A DNA stretch of 64,000 bases from an uncultured Bacillaceae bacterium (GCA_937925695.1 CALAMD010000129.1:15830-79829), one strand, 5' to 3'; shown: positions 9,624 to 19,418, counted from the first letter of the stretch. Numbers and translations: made by a program. Notes: generated by a model from the letters alone, not told the origin.

Positions 9624-10175
9624 ATGAAGATTCGAAACAGTGAATGGTTTGAATGGATAAAAGCTTTTGTCATTGCTTTTATCATTATTTTTATTATTCG
9701 AACCTTCTTTTTTGCACCGATCATTGTAGATGGGCCGTCAATGATGCCAACACTTCATGATCGAGATCAAATGTTTGTCAATAAATTTATTTATCGCTTT
9801 CGTGAACCCGAACGTTTTGACATCATTGTTTTTCATGCAACAACTGAAAAAGATTTTATTAAACGAATTATTGGTTTACCTGGTGAACATGTAATGGTAC
9901 AGGATGGTATTTTATACATAAATGGTCAAGAAGTAGCAGAACCATTTTTAGAAAACGATCAGGAGGACTTTGTACGCCCCTTTACGGGTAATTTCACGTT
10001 AGAATCATTACCTGGCGGTTATGAAAAAATACCAGAGGGCTATGTACTTGTCTTGGGTGATAACCGCAGTAATTCTACTGACAGTAGGTCCTTAGGTCTT
10101 ATCGAAATGGATCAAATAGTTGGTAAAGCTAGCTTTATTTATTGGCCAATTAAACGGATTCAGACAATTGATTAG
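9624..10175 (+). CDS. Type I signal peptidase
   Basis: 183-aa membrane protease that removes signal peptides from exported proteins. One N-terminal transmembrane segment (about 11-30, rich in Ile/Phe) anchors the catalytic domain outside the cell. The catalytic Ser is in GPSMMPTL (Ser39) and the general-base Lys in FIKRIIGLPG (Lys80). The box E region GDNRSNSTDSR is near the end. The size fits the short Sip-type enzymes of Bacilli. GGTGGGG precedes the ATG by about 6 nt. It lies 10 bp before rbgA, an arrangement seen in several Bacillaceae. It could be called lepB or sip; paralogues elsewhere cannot be excluded. Confidence 0.95.
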   Translation: MKIRNSEWFEWIKAFVIAFIIIFIIRTFFFAPIIVDGPSMMPTLHDRDQMFVNKFIYRFREPERFDIIVFHATTEKDFIKRIIGLPGEHVMVQDGILYINGQEVAEPFLENDQEDFVRPFTGNFTLESLPGGYEKIPEGYVLVLGDNRSNSTDSRSLGLIEMDQIVGKASFIYWPIKRIQTID

Positions 10176-10185
10176 GAGTGAGCAC

Positions 10186-11037
10186 ATGACGATCCAATGG
10201 TTTCCAGGACATATGGCTAAAGCAAGGCGCCAAATTGAAGAAAAGTTAAAATTAATCGATCTCGTGATTGAATTATTAGATGCTCGTGCACCTTTGTCTT
10301 CACAAAATCCAATGATTAATGACATTATTCAACAAAAACCAAAAATAGTCATCTTGATGAAAAGTGATTTAGCCGACCATGAAGAAACGAAAAAATGGCT
10401 CACTTATTTTCAACAACAAGATGTACAAGCAATTGCTATCAATGTTAATAATGCAAATCATATTCAACAAGCAATTGAACTGATACATACATATGGTGAA
10501 GCAACAAGGCAACGTTACGCTGCGAAAGGCATTCAATCTCGGCCAGTTCGTGCAACAGTTCTTGGCATACCGAATGTTGGCAAATCTTCCTTTATTAATC
10601 GTGTTGCTAAGCGTAAAGTTGCTGATACGGGAGATCGTCCAGGGGTTACGAGACATCAACAGTGGATTAAAGTCAATCAATCTGTTCAACTGTTAGATAC
10701 ACCTGGGATTTTATGGCCGAAATTTGAAGATCAACTTGTTGCTAAAAGACTGGCAGCTATTGGTACGATTAAGGATAACTTACTATCCATCGAAGATATA
10801 GCCGCCTTCGTCTTAGAATTTTTACGTAACCATTACCCAGCTTTGTTAACAGAGCGTTATGGACTTGAACAAGAAATGGAAGATATGTGGGAAATATTCG
10901 ATCACATCGGGCGAAAGCGTGGCGCATTGATGAGCGGTGGAAAAGTAGACTTTGAAAAAGTGGCAAATATTGTTCTACGCGATTTACGAACAGGGCGCTT
11001 AGGGAATATCACTTTAGAAACAGTTCAAGATATTTAA
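10186..11037 (+). CDS. rbgA: Ribosome biogenesis GTPase RbgA (YlqF), unusual G4 motif
   Basis: 283-aa circularly permuted GTPase needed for a late step of 50S assembly in B. subtilis. ATG 10186 follows AGGAGTG and gives the family start MTIQWFPGHMAKARRQI. The motif order is G4-G1-G3: the G4 position (about 58-61), G1 GIPNVGKSS (127-135), G3 DTPGILWPKF. The C-terminal domain includes GRKRGALMSGG. The G4 motif reads MKSD where the family has NKxD: the codon for the guanine-contacting Asn is ATG (Met58). All other motifs are intact, so this looks like a functional variant and not a pseudogene. Confidence 0.95.
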   Translation: MTIQWFPGHMAKARRQIEEKLKLIDLVIELLDARAPLSSQNPMINDIIQQKPKIVILMKSDLADHEETKKWLTYFQQQDVQAIAINVNNANHIQQAIELIHTYGEATRQRYAAKGIQSRPVRATVLGIPNVGKSSFINRVAKRKVADTGDRPGVTRHQQWIKVNQSVQLLDTPGILWPKFEDQLVAKRLAAIGTIKDNLLSIEDIAAFVLEFLRNHYPALLTERYGLEQEMEDMWEIFDHIGRKRGALMSGGKVDFEKVANIVLRDLRTGRLGNITLETVQDI

Positions 11038-11049
11038 CTTTTTCATGAT

Positions 11050-11077
11050 TAAATCTATAAGCAATTGTAACCGATAT
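11050..11077 (+). promoter_or_regulatory. SigD-like promoter ahead of rnhB-ylqG-ylqH
   Basis: TAAA (11050-11053), 16-nt spacer, ACCGATAT (11070-11077). It matches the B. subtilis motility sigma consensus TAAA / GCCGATAT at 11 of 12 positions, in the 63-bp rbgA-rnhB gap. Transcription would begin about 17 nt before rnhB. Confidence 0.5.
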
Positions 11078-11100
11078 GAGATAAAAGGACAGGATGTTAG

Positions 11101-11895
11101 ATGAAAAGTAAAACGATAGCAACGATCAAAAAGATGCTAGAATCGGAAGAAGTAGACGAACAATTATTAGCTCAGTTAAAGCAGGATGAACGGAAGGGTG
11201 TTCAAAAACTCGTCCAATCCTATGAAAACAAACGAAAAAAACATGAATTATTAGTTAAGCAATATATTGAAATGTCCAAATGGGAGCGGGCATTATCTAA
11301 GAAAGGATTAAAGCATATCGTTGGCATCGACGAAGCCGGACGTGGTCCGTTAGCTGGTCCTGTCGTCGCTGCTGCGGTTATTTTACCAGAAGACGTTTCC
11401 TTACTCGGATTAACTGATTCAAAACAACTTTCTGAACAACAACGAAACCGTTATTTTGAGGAAATACAACAAGTGGCTATCGATTATCAAATCGCCATCA
11501 TTGATAACGAGGTAATTGATCAGTTAAATATTTTAGCAGCTACTAAAAAAGCAATGCGGACAGCATTAAGTAACTTGAGCGTTCCGGTTGATCACGTTCT
11601 GATTGACGCAGTCGATATCGGGCCAATTCCATATTCATCAGATGTTTTGATTAAAGGTGATCAAAAAAGTATCTCGATCGCAGCTGCAAGTATTTTAGCA
11701 AAAGTTACCCGAGATCAATATATGTTATCTATCCATGAGGAATATCCCCAATATGGATTTCATCAGCATAAAGGCTATGGGACAAAAGAACATATAAACA
11801 TGATCAAAAAATATGGGATCACACCCTACCATCGTCAATCCTTTTCTCCTGTAAAAAAAGCAATGAATAAACAGTTTGGTGGTGATGCGACTTGA
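11101..11895 (+). CDS. rnhB: Ribonuclease HII
   Basis: 264-aa Mn-dependent nuclease that removes RNA from RNA-DNA hybrids, including single ribonucleotides. A Lys/Glu-rich N-terminal helical extension of about 70 residues, typical of Bacillus enzymes, precedes the catalytic domain. That domain has DEAGRGPLAGPVVAAAV (catalytic Asp-Glu), TDSKQLS, IDAVDIGP and AAASILAKVTRD. The last codons overlap the ylqG start (TTGA), so the genes are translationally coupled. A SigD-like promoter lies just upstream. Confidence 0.96.
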   Translation: MKSKTIATIKKMLESEEVDEQLLAQLKQDERKGVQKLVQSYENKRKKHELLVKQYIEMSKWERALSKKGLKHIVGIDEAGRGPLAGPVVAAAVILPEDVSLLGLTDSKQLSEQQRNRYFEEIQQVAIDYQIAIIDNEVIDQLNILAATKKAMRTALSNLSVPVDHVLIDAVDIGPIPYSSDVLIKGDQKSISIAAASILAKVTRDQYMLSIHEEYPQYGFHQHKGYGTKEHINMIKKYGITPYHRQSFSPVKKAMNKQFGGDAT

Positions 11896-13673
11896 GGTTT
11901 TTCCCAATTATCCGCGACAAGCATATGTCAATTTCATCCCAGGTACAACCATTAAAATCTGGACAAATTGTCCGCGGTACAATTAACAAAATTTTTCCTA
12001 ATCAACATGCTCAAGTTAAATTAGGCAATCAAGTTGTTTATGCCCAATTAGAAGTGCCATTAAAAGTTGGTGAAAGTTATTATTTTCAGGTAGATACAAC
12101 AGGGGAAAATATCTATTTGAAAGTTATTAAAGCTAGTCAAGGTAAAGCAAATCAAGACAGTATACATCATTTAATTCAGCATTTAAACCTCGGTTCTGAG
12201 GACATGATTATTCATTTTTTGCAAAGGTTAACTAGCCAGCATATTCCGTTTTCTGCCCACCAGATTAGACAAGCTGTGACATTACTGTCAGGGGCTGAAA
12301 ACAAAGAAGTGGCCCAGCAAATATTACAAAGGATGATCAGTCTTGACTTACCAATGACCGAGGATGTATTTACAGCGTTATATACTGCGACGACTGAGGG
12401 GCTGTCAGAACAACTTTCTTCGTTGTACCATTTTCTTAATAGTGATCATAGTAACCAAACTGTTTTAAGCAAACAAATAAACAATCAGATCGAATCTCTG
12501 CTTTTTCAAAACCTGCATACAAAAGCAGCAATGATCAATCAAATTCTTTATGATGTGAACAATCATGATCAACGACTATTTCAAATTCTACGTGATTTAG
12601 GGGTAATTGAACTAACCCAATATGGTACTTGGCATTCTACATGGAAAACGTTTAGCCAAGATTACCTGTCCAATCCAACTCGATTTATCGAACAACTCCC
12701 TTTTCAATTAGACCTGGATCAAGTTTTACATAGCCTATTAAGTATGAAAGAAGAACAACAAACGTTAATGGGAACAGCGAATCATTTGTTACAGCGGTGG
12801 ACAAATCCATTGATCAACAATGGACTTACGACCCAAGAATTTATAGTGTTTAAAAATGAAGTACAACAACAGCTTGTCCCCCTTTTACCAGCTAATCATA
12901 ATCTTGCAATGATTCACACGATGCAACAAAATGATTCGAACATAACTAATTTACTTTCGATGTTGCAAACAATTGCCGATGAACAAACCTATCAAAAAAT
13001 TGATCATGTACTATTAATCACTCAAAATGAACAATTACCTGATTTCGGAGCAAAACAATTATTTTTAAATCAACTTAAGAGAGTACTATTATTTACAGGT
13101 TTAAATGATGAAAACAACCTCATTAATGATCAGCCCCATCAACTAACGGCTTCGCTCAAACAGATGTTACTACAATATATTGAACAAAGTGATACCCAGA
13201 CAAGTGAGCGTTTACAATCCTTTGTTCATTTATTAAACGGTTTACAATTACAATCTATTTATGAGACAAATCACTTTATCTATGCTAGTATAGCCATTCC
13301 TGGCGAAAAATTGTATCTTAATCATGATATCCAGTTAGAATTTGAAAGTAAGAAAACACCAGACGGTAAGATTAATCCTGATTTTTGTCGGATTATTTTT
13401 ATCTTAGATCTTAGCCATTTACGAAAAACAATGATAGATATGCAAATACAAAATAGAATTGTTTCCCTAACCATTTTTAATGATGATCAGAGCATAAAGG
13501 ATTACTGTAAAGTTTGGCAACCGCTGTTAAAAGAAGGGCTCGAAAATTTAAACTATCAGCTGTCAAATATAACTGTAAAACCCTTTAGCAATCAAGAAAA
13601 AACTGTGTCACATACCGAGACAAAGTATACGAAGCATACCATTTCACATGAAGGGATCGATTATCGTATATGA
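11892..13673 (+). CDS. ylqG: YlqG-like protein with FliK-type C-terminal domain
   Basis: 593-aa protein in the ylqG position, between rnhB and ylqH. The N-terminal 70 residues resemble a small beta domain (SGQIVRGTINKIFP, YYFQVDTTGENIYLKVI). A long Gln/Leu/His-rich helical middle follows. Residues from about 460 (NHFIYASIAIPGE, IIFILDLSHLRKT, QNRIVSLTIFND) resemble the hook-length-control C-domain of FliK. TTG 11892 is coupled to the rnhB stop. ATG 11925 is possible but has no ribosome binding site. No experimental function is known to me. Coupling to the FlhB-like ylqH suggests a type III export-related role (inference). Confidence 0.75.
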   Translation: MRFFPIIRDKHMSISSQVQPLKSGQIVRGTINKIFPNQHAQVKLGNQVVYAQLEVPLKVGESYYFQVDTTGENIYLKVIKASQGKANQDSIHHLIQHLNLGSEDMIIHFLQRLTSQHIPFSAHQIRQAVTLLSGAENKEVAQQILQRMISLDLPMTEDVFTALYTATTEGLSEQLSSLYHFLNSDHSNQTVLSKQINNQIESLLFQNLHTKAAMINQILYDVNNHDQRLFQILRDLGVIELTQYGTWHSTWKTFSQDYLSNPTRFIEQLPFQLDLDQVLHSLLSMKEEQQTLMGTANHLLQRWTNPLINNGLTTQEFIVFKNEVQQQLVPLLPANHNLAMIHTMQQNDSNITNLLSMLQTIADEQTYQKIDHVLLITQNEQLPDFGAKQLFLNQLKRVLLFTGLNDENNLINDQPHQLTASLKQMLLQYIEQSDTQTSERLQSFVHLLNGLQLQSIYETNHFIYASIAIPGEKLYLNHDIQLEFESKKTPDGKINPDFCRIIFILDLSHLRKTMIDMQIQNRIVSLTIFNDDQSIKDYCKVWQPLLKEGLENLNYQLSNITVKPFSNQEKTVSHTETKYTKHTISHEGIDYRI

Positions 13674-13957
13674 AGTACGAGCGAAAAAAAGCCATTGCTT
13701 TAAAGTATGATCAAGCTAAGCAGCTTCCGCCGAAAGTCACAGCTTCGGGTCAGGGAATCATTGCTGAAGAAATCATCGCTAAGGCGAAAGAATATGAAGT
13801 TCCAATTGTTGAAGATGCAAGTTTAGCTGCGTTATTAGCAGAATTAAACATCAATGAAACGATACCGGAAGAGCTTTTCGAAGCAGTTGCTGAAGTCTTT
13901 GCTTTTATTTATCGCCTTGACCAACAGGCATACCAAGTTCATAAACGTAATAAATAG
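13670..13957 (+). CDS. ylqH: FlhB C-terminal-like small protein (YlqH family)
   Basis: 95-aa soluble protein that aligns by eye with the cytoplasmic FlhB tail after its NPTH autocleavage site. It shares an AxKY start, a P-V-A-x-G step, IA...I..AK, and the ending IPEELFEAVAEVFAFIYRLD (FlhB of this window: IPEKFYQAVAEVLAYVYRL). It has no membrane region and no NPTH, so it resembles a pre-cleaved FlhB tail. ATG overlaps the ylqG stop (ATGA). Homologues are widespread in Bacillus as proteins of unknown function. It may bind a FliK-like partner, plausibly YlqG (inference). Confidence 0.82.
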   Translation: MKYERKKAIALKYDQAKQLPPKVTASGQGIIAEEIIAKAKEYEVPIVEDASLAALLAELNINETIPEELFEAVAEVFAFIYRLDQQAYQVHKRNK

Positions 13958-14054
13958 ATAGAACTAACCATGGTGAAGGGAGACCGTCATCAAAATTTAT
14001 TAGATCAAGAGAATCGGTTATAAGTTCACAACATGTTGAAATAAAAATTTATTC

Positions 14055-14083
14055 TTGTGAAATGTGAAAATATTTAATACAAT
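14055..14083 (+). promoter_or_regulatory. SigA-type promoter for sucCD
   Basis: TTGTGA (14055-14060), 17-nt spacer, TACAAT (14078-14083), about 37 nt upstream of sucC. No clear catabolite-repression (cre) palindrome was seen around it. Confidence 0.65.
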
Positions 14084-14119
14084 AAGAAATGGCAGTTAAT
14101 TTTGATGGGGGGAAATGAA

Positions 14120-15280
14120 ATGAATATACATGAATATCAAGGTAAAGCCATTCTACGGGAATATGGTGTGAATGTACCTAATGGACATGTCGCTTTCACA
14201 GTCGATGAAGCCGTAGAAGCTGCCAAAAAATTAAACAGTCCCGTAACCGTTGTCAAAGCACAAATACACGCGGGTGGACGTGGAAAAGCTGGGGGCGTTA
14301 AAATAGCCCAAAATCTTGAAGAAGTACGTACATATGCCGAGGAGATTCTTGGTAAAACATTAATTACACCTCAAACAGGGCCTGAAGGAAAAGAAGTCAA
14401 GCGTTTATTAATCGAAGAAGGTTGTGACATAGATAAAGAGTATTATGTTGGTCTTGTTCTCGACACTTCTACATCCCGGGTCGTGATGATGGCCTCTGAA
14501 GAGGGTGGTATGGAAATTGAGGAAGTAGCCGCTACTAATCCTGAGAAAATATTTAAAGAGGTTATTGATCCGCTTGTCGGTTTAACTGGGTTCCAAGCTA
14601 GAAGACTCGCTTTTCAGTTAAATATACCGAAAGAATTGATCGGAAAATTCACGAAACTGATGATGGGACTTTACCAAGCTTTCGTTGATAAGGATTGTTC
14701 AATTGCTGAAATCAATCCATTGGTGACAACAAAAGATGGTGAAGTATTAGCATTAGATGCAAAATTAAACTTTGATGATAACGCTTTATATCGACAAAAA
14801 GATGTGGAAGCCCTGCGTGATCTAGATGAAGAAGATCCTAAGGAAATTGAAGCTTCAGCCCATGGTCTTAGCTATATTGCCCTTGATGGTGATATCGGTT
14901 GTATGGTAAATGGTGCTGGTCTAGCCATGGCAACAATGGATATTATTAAACATTATGGTGGCGATCCAGCTAACTTCCTAGATGTCGGTGGCGGTGCAAC
15001 GACAGAAAAAGTAACTGAAGCGTTTAAAATAATTTTATCCGATCCTAATGTAAAAGGGATTTTTGTTAACATTTTCGGTGGCATTATGAAATGTGATGTC
15101 ATTGCAGAAGGTATTGTTGCTGCGACAAAGCAAGTCGGTTTGGATCTACCTTTGGTTGTTAGATTAGAAGGAACGAATGTTGACCTTGGCAAGCAAATTT
15201 TAGCTGAATCTGGTTTGAATATTGTACCAGCTGAATCAATGGAAGATGGCGCCAAGAAAATTGTTTCACTCGTTAAATAA
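14120..15280 (+). CDS. sucC: Succinyl-CoA synthetase (ADP-forming), beta subunit
   Basis: 386-aa ATP-grasp subunit that, with SucD, interconverts succinyl-CoA plus ADP/Pi and succinate plus ATP in the TCA cycle. The start [16 protein letters not shown], the nucleotide-binding [21 protein letters not shown] and the [22 protein letters not shown] loops are conserved. ATG 14120 follows GGGGGG; upstream in-frame TTG and ATG codons at 14102 and 14105 overlap that site. It sits between ylqH and sucD, as in B. subtilis, behind its own promoter. Confidence 0.97.
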   Translation: MNIHEYQGKAILREYGVNVPNGHVAFTVDEAVEAAKKLNSPVTVVKAQIHAGGRGKAGGVKIAQNLEEVRTYAEEILGKTLITPQTGPEGKEVKRLLIEEGCDIDKEYYVGLVLDTSTSRVVMMASEEGGMEIEEVAATNPEKIFKEVIDPLVGLTGFQARRLAFQLNIPKELIGKFTKLMMGLYQAFVDKDCSIAEINPLVTTKDGEVLALDAKLNFDDNALYRQKDVEALRDLDEEDPKEIEASAHGLSYIALDGDIGCMVNGAGLAMATMDIIKHYGGDPANFLDVGGGATTEKVTEAFKIILSDPNVKGIFVNIFGGIMKCDVIAEGIVAATKQVGLDLPLVVRLEGTNVDLGKQILAESGLNIVPAESMEDGAKKIVSLVK

Positions 15281-15336
15281 CGTTGACACGGTAAAAATAT
15301 AGACAAGTAGTTTTTGAGAAAGGACGGGAAACGAGT

Positions 15337-16233
15337 ATGTTAGTAAATAAGGATACGAAAGTGATAGTCCAAGGAATCACAGGTGCAACAGCTACCTTTC
15401 ATACTAAAGAAATGCTAGCCTACGGAACGAAGATTGTTGGGGGCGTAACCCCAGGTCGTGGTGGTTCAAAAGTCGAAGGTGTACCTGTTTTTAATACTGT
15501 AGAAGAAGCTGTAGCTGAAACAGGAGCAACAGTTTCTGTTATTTATGTACCTGCACCATTTGCCGCTGATGCGATTATGGAAGCAGTTGATGCTGAATTA
15601 GAACTCGTCATTTGTATTACCGAACATATACCAGTGTTAGATATGGTTAAAGTAAAACGCTATATGGAAGGAAAGAAAACGAGATTAATTGGACCAAATT
15701 GCCCAGGAGTTATCACACCAGAAGAATGTAAAATTGGCATTATGCCTGGCTACATTCATAAAAAAGGCCACATTGGTGTCGTATCTCGCTCAGGAACATT
15801 GACTTATGAGGCTGTCCATCAGTTGTCCCAAAGAGGATTTGGCCAATCTAGTGCTATTGGTATCGGTGGCGACCCAGTAAATGGAACCAATTTTATTGAT
15901 GTGTTAAAAGTGTTTAACGAAGATCCCAATACTTATGCTGTTATTATGATTGGTGAAATTGGTGGGACTGCTGAAGAAGAAGCAGCCCGTTGGGTAAAAG
16001 AACACATGACAAAACCAGTTGTCGGTTTTATTGGTGGAGTAACCGCACCACCAGGAAAACGCATGGGTCATGCTGGTGCGATTATCTCAGGTGGTCAAGG
16101 AACAGCAGAAGAAAAGATTAGAGTGATGAATGAATGTGGTATTAAGGTTGCCGAAACACCGGCTGTTATTGGTGAAACGATGATTCAAGTATTAGAAGAA
16201 CACAATCTTGTTGAAAAATGTAAAACCCATTAA
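15337..16233 (+). CDS. sucD: Succinyl-CoA synthetase, alpha subunit
   Basis: 298-aa subunit carrying the CoA-binding Rossmann domain ([13 protein letters not shown] near the start) and the phosphorylated His in [17 protein letters not shown] (about His245). [11 protein letters not shown] and [10 protein letters not shown] are further family signatures. AAGGACGGG precedes the ATG. The 56-bp gap after sucC contains no terminator, so sucCD form one operon. A perfect hairpin follows the stop. Confidence 0.97.
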   Translation: MLVNKDTKVIVQGITGATATFHTKEMLAYGTKIVGGVTPGRGGSKVEGVPVFNTVEEAVAETGATVSVIYVPAPFAADAIMEAVDAELELVICITEHIPVLDMVKVKRYMEGKKTRLIGPNCPGVITPEECKIGIMPGYIHKKGHIGVVSRSGTLTYEAVHQLSQRGFGQSSAIGIGGDPVNGTNFIDVLKVFNEDPNTYAVIMIGEIGGTAEEEAARWVKEHMTKPVVGFIGGVTAPPGKRMGHAGAIISGGQGTAEEKIRVMNECGIKVAETPAVIGETMIQVLEEHNLVEKCKTH

Positions 16234-16244
16234 CCTTTAATGAA

Positions 16245-16274
16245 GGAACCTAAAACAAGTTTGTTTTAGGTTCC
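16245..16274 (+). terminator. Perfect 14-bp hairpin after sucD, lacking a T-tract
   Basis: GGAACCTAAAACAA (16245-16258) pairs perfectly with TTGTTTTAGGTTCC (16261-16274) across a 2-nt centre. The next bases are AAACTT, so the usual U-run is missing. It may be a terminator-like or 3' end-stabilising element between sucD and dprA. Confidence 0.5.
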
Positions 16275-16304
16275 AAACTTAATTGACAAATAGGATGTGA
16301 TAAT

Positions 16305-17192
16305 TTGGAACAAGTTAGAGAACGACTAATCCATATTCATCGCTGTCGAGGTGTTTCACGAAGAACAATACAGAAATTTTTACAGGATGATCCATCCCTA
16401 CAAACAGTTTATCGGTTAACCCCTGCTCAAGTTAGTCAATTATATCGACTCCCCATGAAATATGCATCACAATTTTGTCATGACCTCCATCAAGATCACC
16501 TCAGGACAAAACTCCTTGAAGACCTATCACATTATCAAATCATAACAATAGTTGACGAATCCTATCCGGTTATGTTAAAACGAATAAAGGATCCACCACT
16601 TGTGCTTTACCTCAAAGGAAATCAAAGCTTATTACATCATATTCCGGCACTTAGTATCATTGGCACAAGAAATCCATCAACTGAAGCTTTGAAAAAAACT
16701 GCATTGTTTGTAAAACCATTAGTGAAAAACAATTGGGTTATCGTTAGTGGTATGGCCCAAGGTGTTGATCGATTTGCCCATCTTTTATCTTTGCAATATG
16801 GTGGTAAAACAATCGCTGTTTTAGGTAGTGGCTTTAAACATATATATCCAAAACAAAACAGGTCATTGTTCTATCATATTGCTAAAAAGGGTTTATTAAT
16901 TTCTGAATACCCTCCCGATCAGCCAGCCTTAAGACATCATTTTCCTGAAAGAAATAGAATTATTAGTGGATTGAGTATGGGAACCTTAGTAATTGAGGCA
17001 ACAGAACGAAGTGGTACACTCATAACAGTAGATCAAGCATTAGACCAAGGACGTGAAGTTTATGCTGTTCCTGGCTCACCACTCATCCCACAAACTAAAG
17101 GTTGTCATCAGCTTATTCAAGATGGTGCAAAGTTAGCCATGAACGCTACCGATATACTAGAAGATTGGGAAGGAATCCAGATACACTCTTAA
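16305..17192 (+). CDS. dprA: DNA processing protein DprA (Smf)
   Basis: 295-aa protein that loads RecA on incoming single-stranded DNA during natural transformation. The extended Rossmann DprA domain is clear: SIIGTRNPS, VSGMAQGVDRFAH, AVLGSGFKHIYPKQN, SEYPPDQPALRHHFPERNR and ATERSGTLITVDQAL. A short N-terminal helical region (about 1-75) is present. The start is TTG 16305 with GGATGTGAT upstream. Natural competence cannot be inferred from this gene alone, because dprA is widespread in non-competent Bacilli. Confidence 0.95.
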   Translation: MEQVRERLIHIHRCRGVSRRTIQKFLQDDPSLQTVYRLTPAQVSQLYRLPMKYASQFCHDLHQDHLRTKLLEDLSHYQIITIVDESYPVMLKRIKDPPLVLYLKGNQSLLHHIPALSIIGTRNPSTEALKKTALFVKPLVKNNWVIVSGMAQGVDRFAHLLSLQYGGKTIAVLGSGFKHIYPKQNRSLFYHIAKKGLLISEYPPDQPALRHHFPERNRIISGLSMGTLVIEATERSGTLITVDQALDQGREVYAVPGSPLIPQTKGCHQLIQDGAKLAMNATDILEDWEGIQIHS

Positions 17193-17252
17193 TTTTACCT
17201 TTGTTGACAGTCTAGTAATCAGATAAAATATCGAGGTTACTTTTTAGTATAT

Positions 17253-17281
17253 TTGACAAATGATATATATATATTTAACAT
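17253..17281 (+). promoter_or_regulatory. SigA-type promoter for topA
   Basis: TTGACA (17253-17258), 17-nt spacer, TAACAT (17276-17281), about 53 nt upstream of the topA ATG. It is bracketed by an inverted repeat GAGGTTAC (17233-17240) / GTAACCTC (17308-17315). Confidence 0.7.
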
Positions 17282-17333
17282 TAGTAGCGATTTCATTAAA
17301 TTAATTTGTAACCTCATTGTGGGAGGAAATGAT

Positions 17334-19418
17334 ATGTCAGAATATCTAGTGATTGTTGAATCACCAGCCAAAGCTAAAACAATTGAACGATACTTAGGAA
17401 AAAAATATACAGTGAAAGCTTCCATGGGACATGTTCGTGATTTACCGAAAAGTAGTACAGGGGTTGATGTGAATAATAATTATCAACCGAAATATATTAC
17501 GATACGTGGAAAAGGCGATGTGTTAAAAGAATTAAGAACCGCAGCTAAAAAAGCGAAGAAAATATATTTAGCTGCTGACCCGGACCGAGAAGGTGAAGCG
17601 ATTGCTTGGCATTTAGCATACGCATTGAAAATTGATGAAAACTCGGATTGTCGTGTAGTATTTAATGAAATAACAGAAGATGCCATTAAGGAATCCTTTA
17701 AACATCCTCGTAAAATTGATCACGATCTAGTCGATGCTCAACAAGCGCGTCGTATTTTGGACCGGCTTGTCGGTTATAATATTAGCCCATTGTTATGGAA
17801 AAAAGTTAGACGTGGTCTAAGTGCAGGAAGAGTTCAATCTGTTGCTGTTAAAATGATTATCGACCGGGAAAATGAAATAAAGAACTTTAAACCAGAAGAA
17901 TACTGGTCGATAGAAGCTGCTTTCCAAAAAGAAAAGGAAAGTTTTGAAGGGGCATTTTACGGTGTTGACGGTAAAAAAACAAAGCTTTCTTCTGAAGATG
18001 ATGTCAAGAAAATTTTACAACAGTTAAAAGGAAACAAGTTTCATATAGATAAAGTAAATAAACGAGAAAGAAGAAGAAATCCAGCTTTACCATTTACGAC
18101 TTCATCTTTGCAGCAAGAAGCTGCTCGAAAATTAAACTTTCGGGCTCGCAAAACGATGATGGTTGCCCAACAATTATATGAAGGTATAGATCTTGGTAGA
18201 GAAGCTGGTGGCATTACCGGTCTAATTACGTATATGCGTACAGATTCAACAAGAATATCTAAGACGGCAATAGATGAAGCGAAAGACTATATCATCAAAT
18301 CATATGGTAAGGAATATGTTGGTCAACAGAGAAAAGTCAAAAATGCCCAAGCCCAAGATGCTCATGAGGCGATTCGTCCGACCTCAATCATGCGTGAACC
18401 TCAATCGCTAAAAGCGCATTTATCTAATGATCAATACCGCTTATATAAATTAATTTACGATCGCTTTTTGGCTAGTCAAATGGCACCAGCCATTATGGAT
18501 ACAATGACCGTTCATTTAGTAAATGAACAGGTTGAATTTCGAGCAACTGGATCAAAAATTAAATTTCCTGGTTTTATGAAAGTCTATGTTGAAGGTACAG
18601 ATGATCAGAAAAAGAATGTGAAAGAAAAGTTTTTACCAGACTTAGAAGAAGGCATGATTGTTGAGGCAAAAGAAATCACGCCGAATCAACATTTTACCCA
18701 ACCCCCTCCTCGTTATACAGAAGCTACTTTAGTTGGGGCAATGGAAAAAGAAGGAATTGGAAGACCATCTACTTATGCTCCAACCCTTGATACGATTCAA
18801 AGAAGAGGATATGTAGATATTGAAAATAGACGATTTAAACCAACTGAAATTGGCATCATCGTTATTGAAATGTTAGAAGAATACTTTCCAGAAATCATTG
18901 ATATTGAATTTACGGCAAAAATGGAAGAAGAGTTAGATGCCATTGAGGAAGGGAAAGCTGAATGGGTACAGGTCATTGATGAATTTTACCAAGACTTTCA
19001 TAAAAGGTTAGAGAAAGCCGAAGAGGAAATAGAAGAGATTGAAATTAAAGATGAACCAGCAGGGATAGAATGTGAAAAATGTGGGCATGAAATGGTCTAT
19101 AAAATGGGACGTTTTGGTAAATTCATTGCTTGTTCTAATTTTCCTGATTGTCGAAATACGAAACCAATCTTGAAAAAAATCGGTGTCACTTGTCCAAAAT
19201 GTAAAGAAGGCAACATTGTTGAGCGTAGATCAAGGAAACGTCGTATCTTTTATGGGTGTGACCAATATCCGACTTGTGATTTTGTTTCCTGGGATAAACC
19301 GATTGCCAAACCTTGTCCTCAATGTCAATCATATTTGGTAGAAAAACAAACGAAAAAAGAAACGACGATTCGCTGTAGTCAGTGTGATTATACTGAAAAA
19401 ATTCAAAAGGAATCCTAA
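17334..19418 (+). CDS. topA: DNA topoisomerase I
   Basis: 694-aa type IA topoisomerase that relaxes negative supercoils. The N-terminal TOPRIM domain starts [21 protein letters not shown] and holds [14 protein letters not shown]. The active-site Tyr lies in [12 protein letters not shown] (about Tyr300). The C-terminus carries three Cys4-type zinc modules: CEKCGHE...C..FPDC, CPKCKEG...CDQYPTC and CPQCQ...CSQC. GGGAGG precedes ATG 17334 by 6 nt. A longer reading from 17253 has no ribosome binding site and would overlap the promoter. A terminator follows. Confidence 0.97.
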   Translation: MSEYLVIVESPAKAKTIERYLGKKYTVKASMGHVRDLPKSSTGVDVNNNYQPKYITIRGKGDVLKELRTAAKKAKKIYLAADPDREGEAIAWHLAYALKIDENSDCRVVFNEITEDAIKESFKHPRKIDHDLVDAQQARRILDRLVGYNISPLLWKKVRRGLSAGRVQSVAVKMIIDRENEIKNFKPEEYWSIEAAFQKEKESFEGAFYGVDGKKTKLSSEDDVKKILQQLKGNKFHIDKVNKRERRRNPALPFTTSSLQQEAARKLNFRARKTMMVAQQLYEGIDLGREAGGITGLITYMRTDSTRISKTAIDEAKDYIIKSYGKEYVGQQRKVKNAQAQDAHEAIRPTSIMREPQSLKAHLSNDQYRLYKLIYDRFLASQMAPAIMDTMTVHLVNEQVEFRATGSKIKFPGFMKVYVEGTDDQKKNVKEKFLPDLEEGMIVEAKEITPNQHFTQPPPRYTEATLVGAMEKEGIGRPSTYAPTLDTIQRRGYVDIENRRFKPTEIGIIVIEMLEEYFPEIIDIEFTAKMEEELDAIEEGKAEWVQVIDEFYQDFHKRLEKAEEEIEEIEIKDEPAGIECEKCGHEMVYKMGRFGKFIACSNFPDCRNTKPILKKIGVTCPKCKEGNIVERRSRKRRIFYGCDQYPTCDFVSWDKPIAKPCPQCQSYLVEKQTKKETTIRCSQCDYTEKIQKES

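Noticed and set aside
17131..17152. GATAT-containing SigD-like -10 (ACCGATAT) inside dprA
   Set aside because: It lies within the coding sequence, no TAAA at the right spacing was found, and it points toward no flagellar gene.
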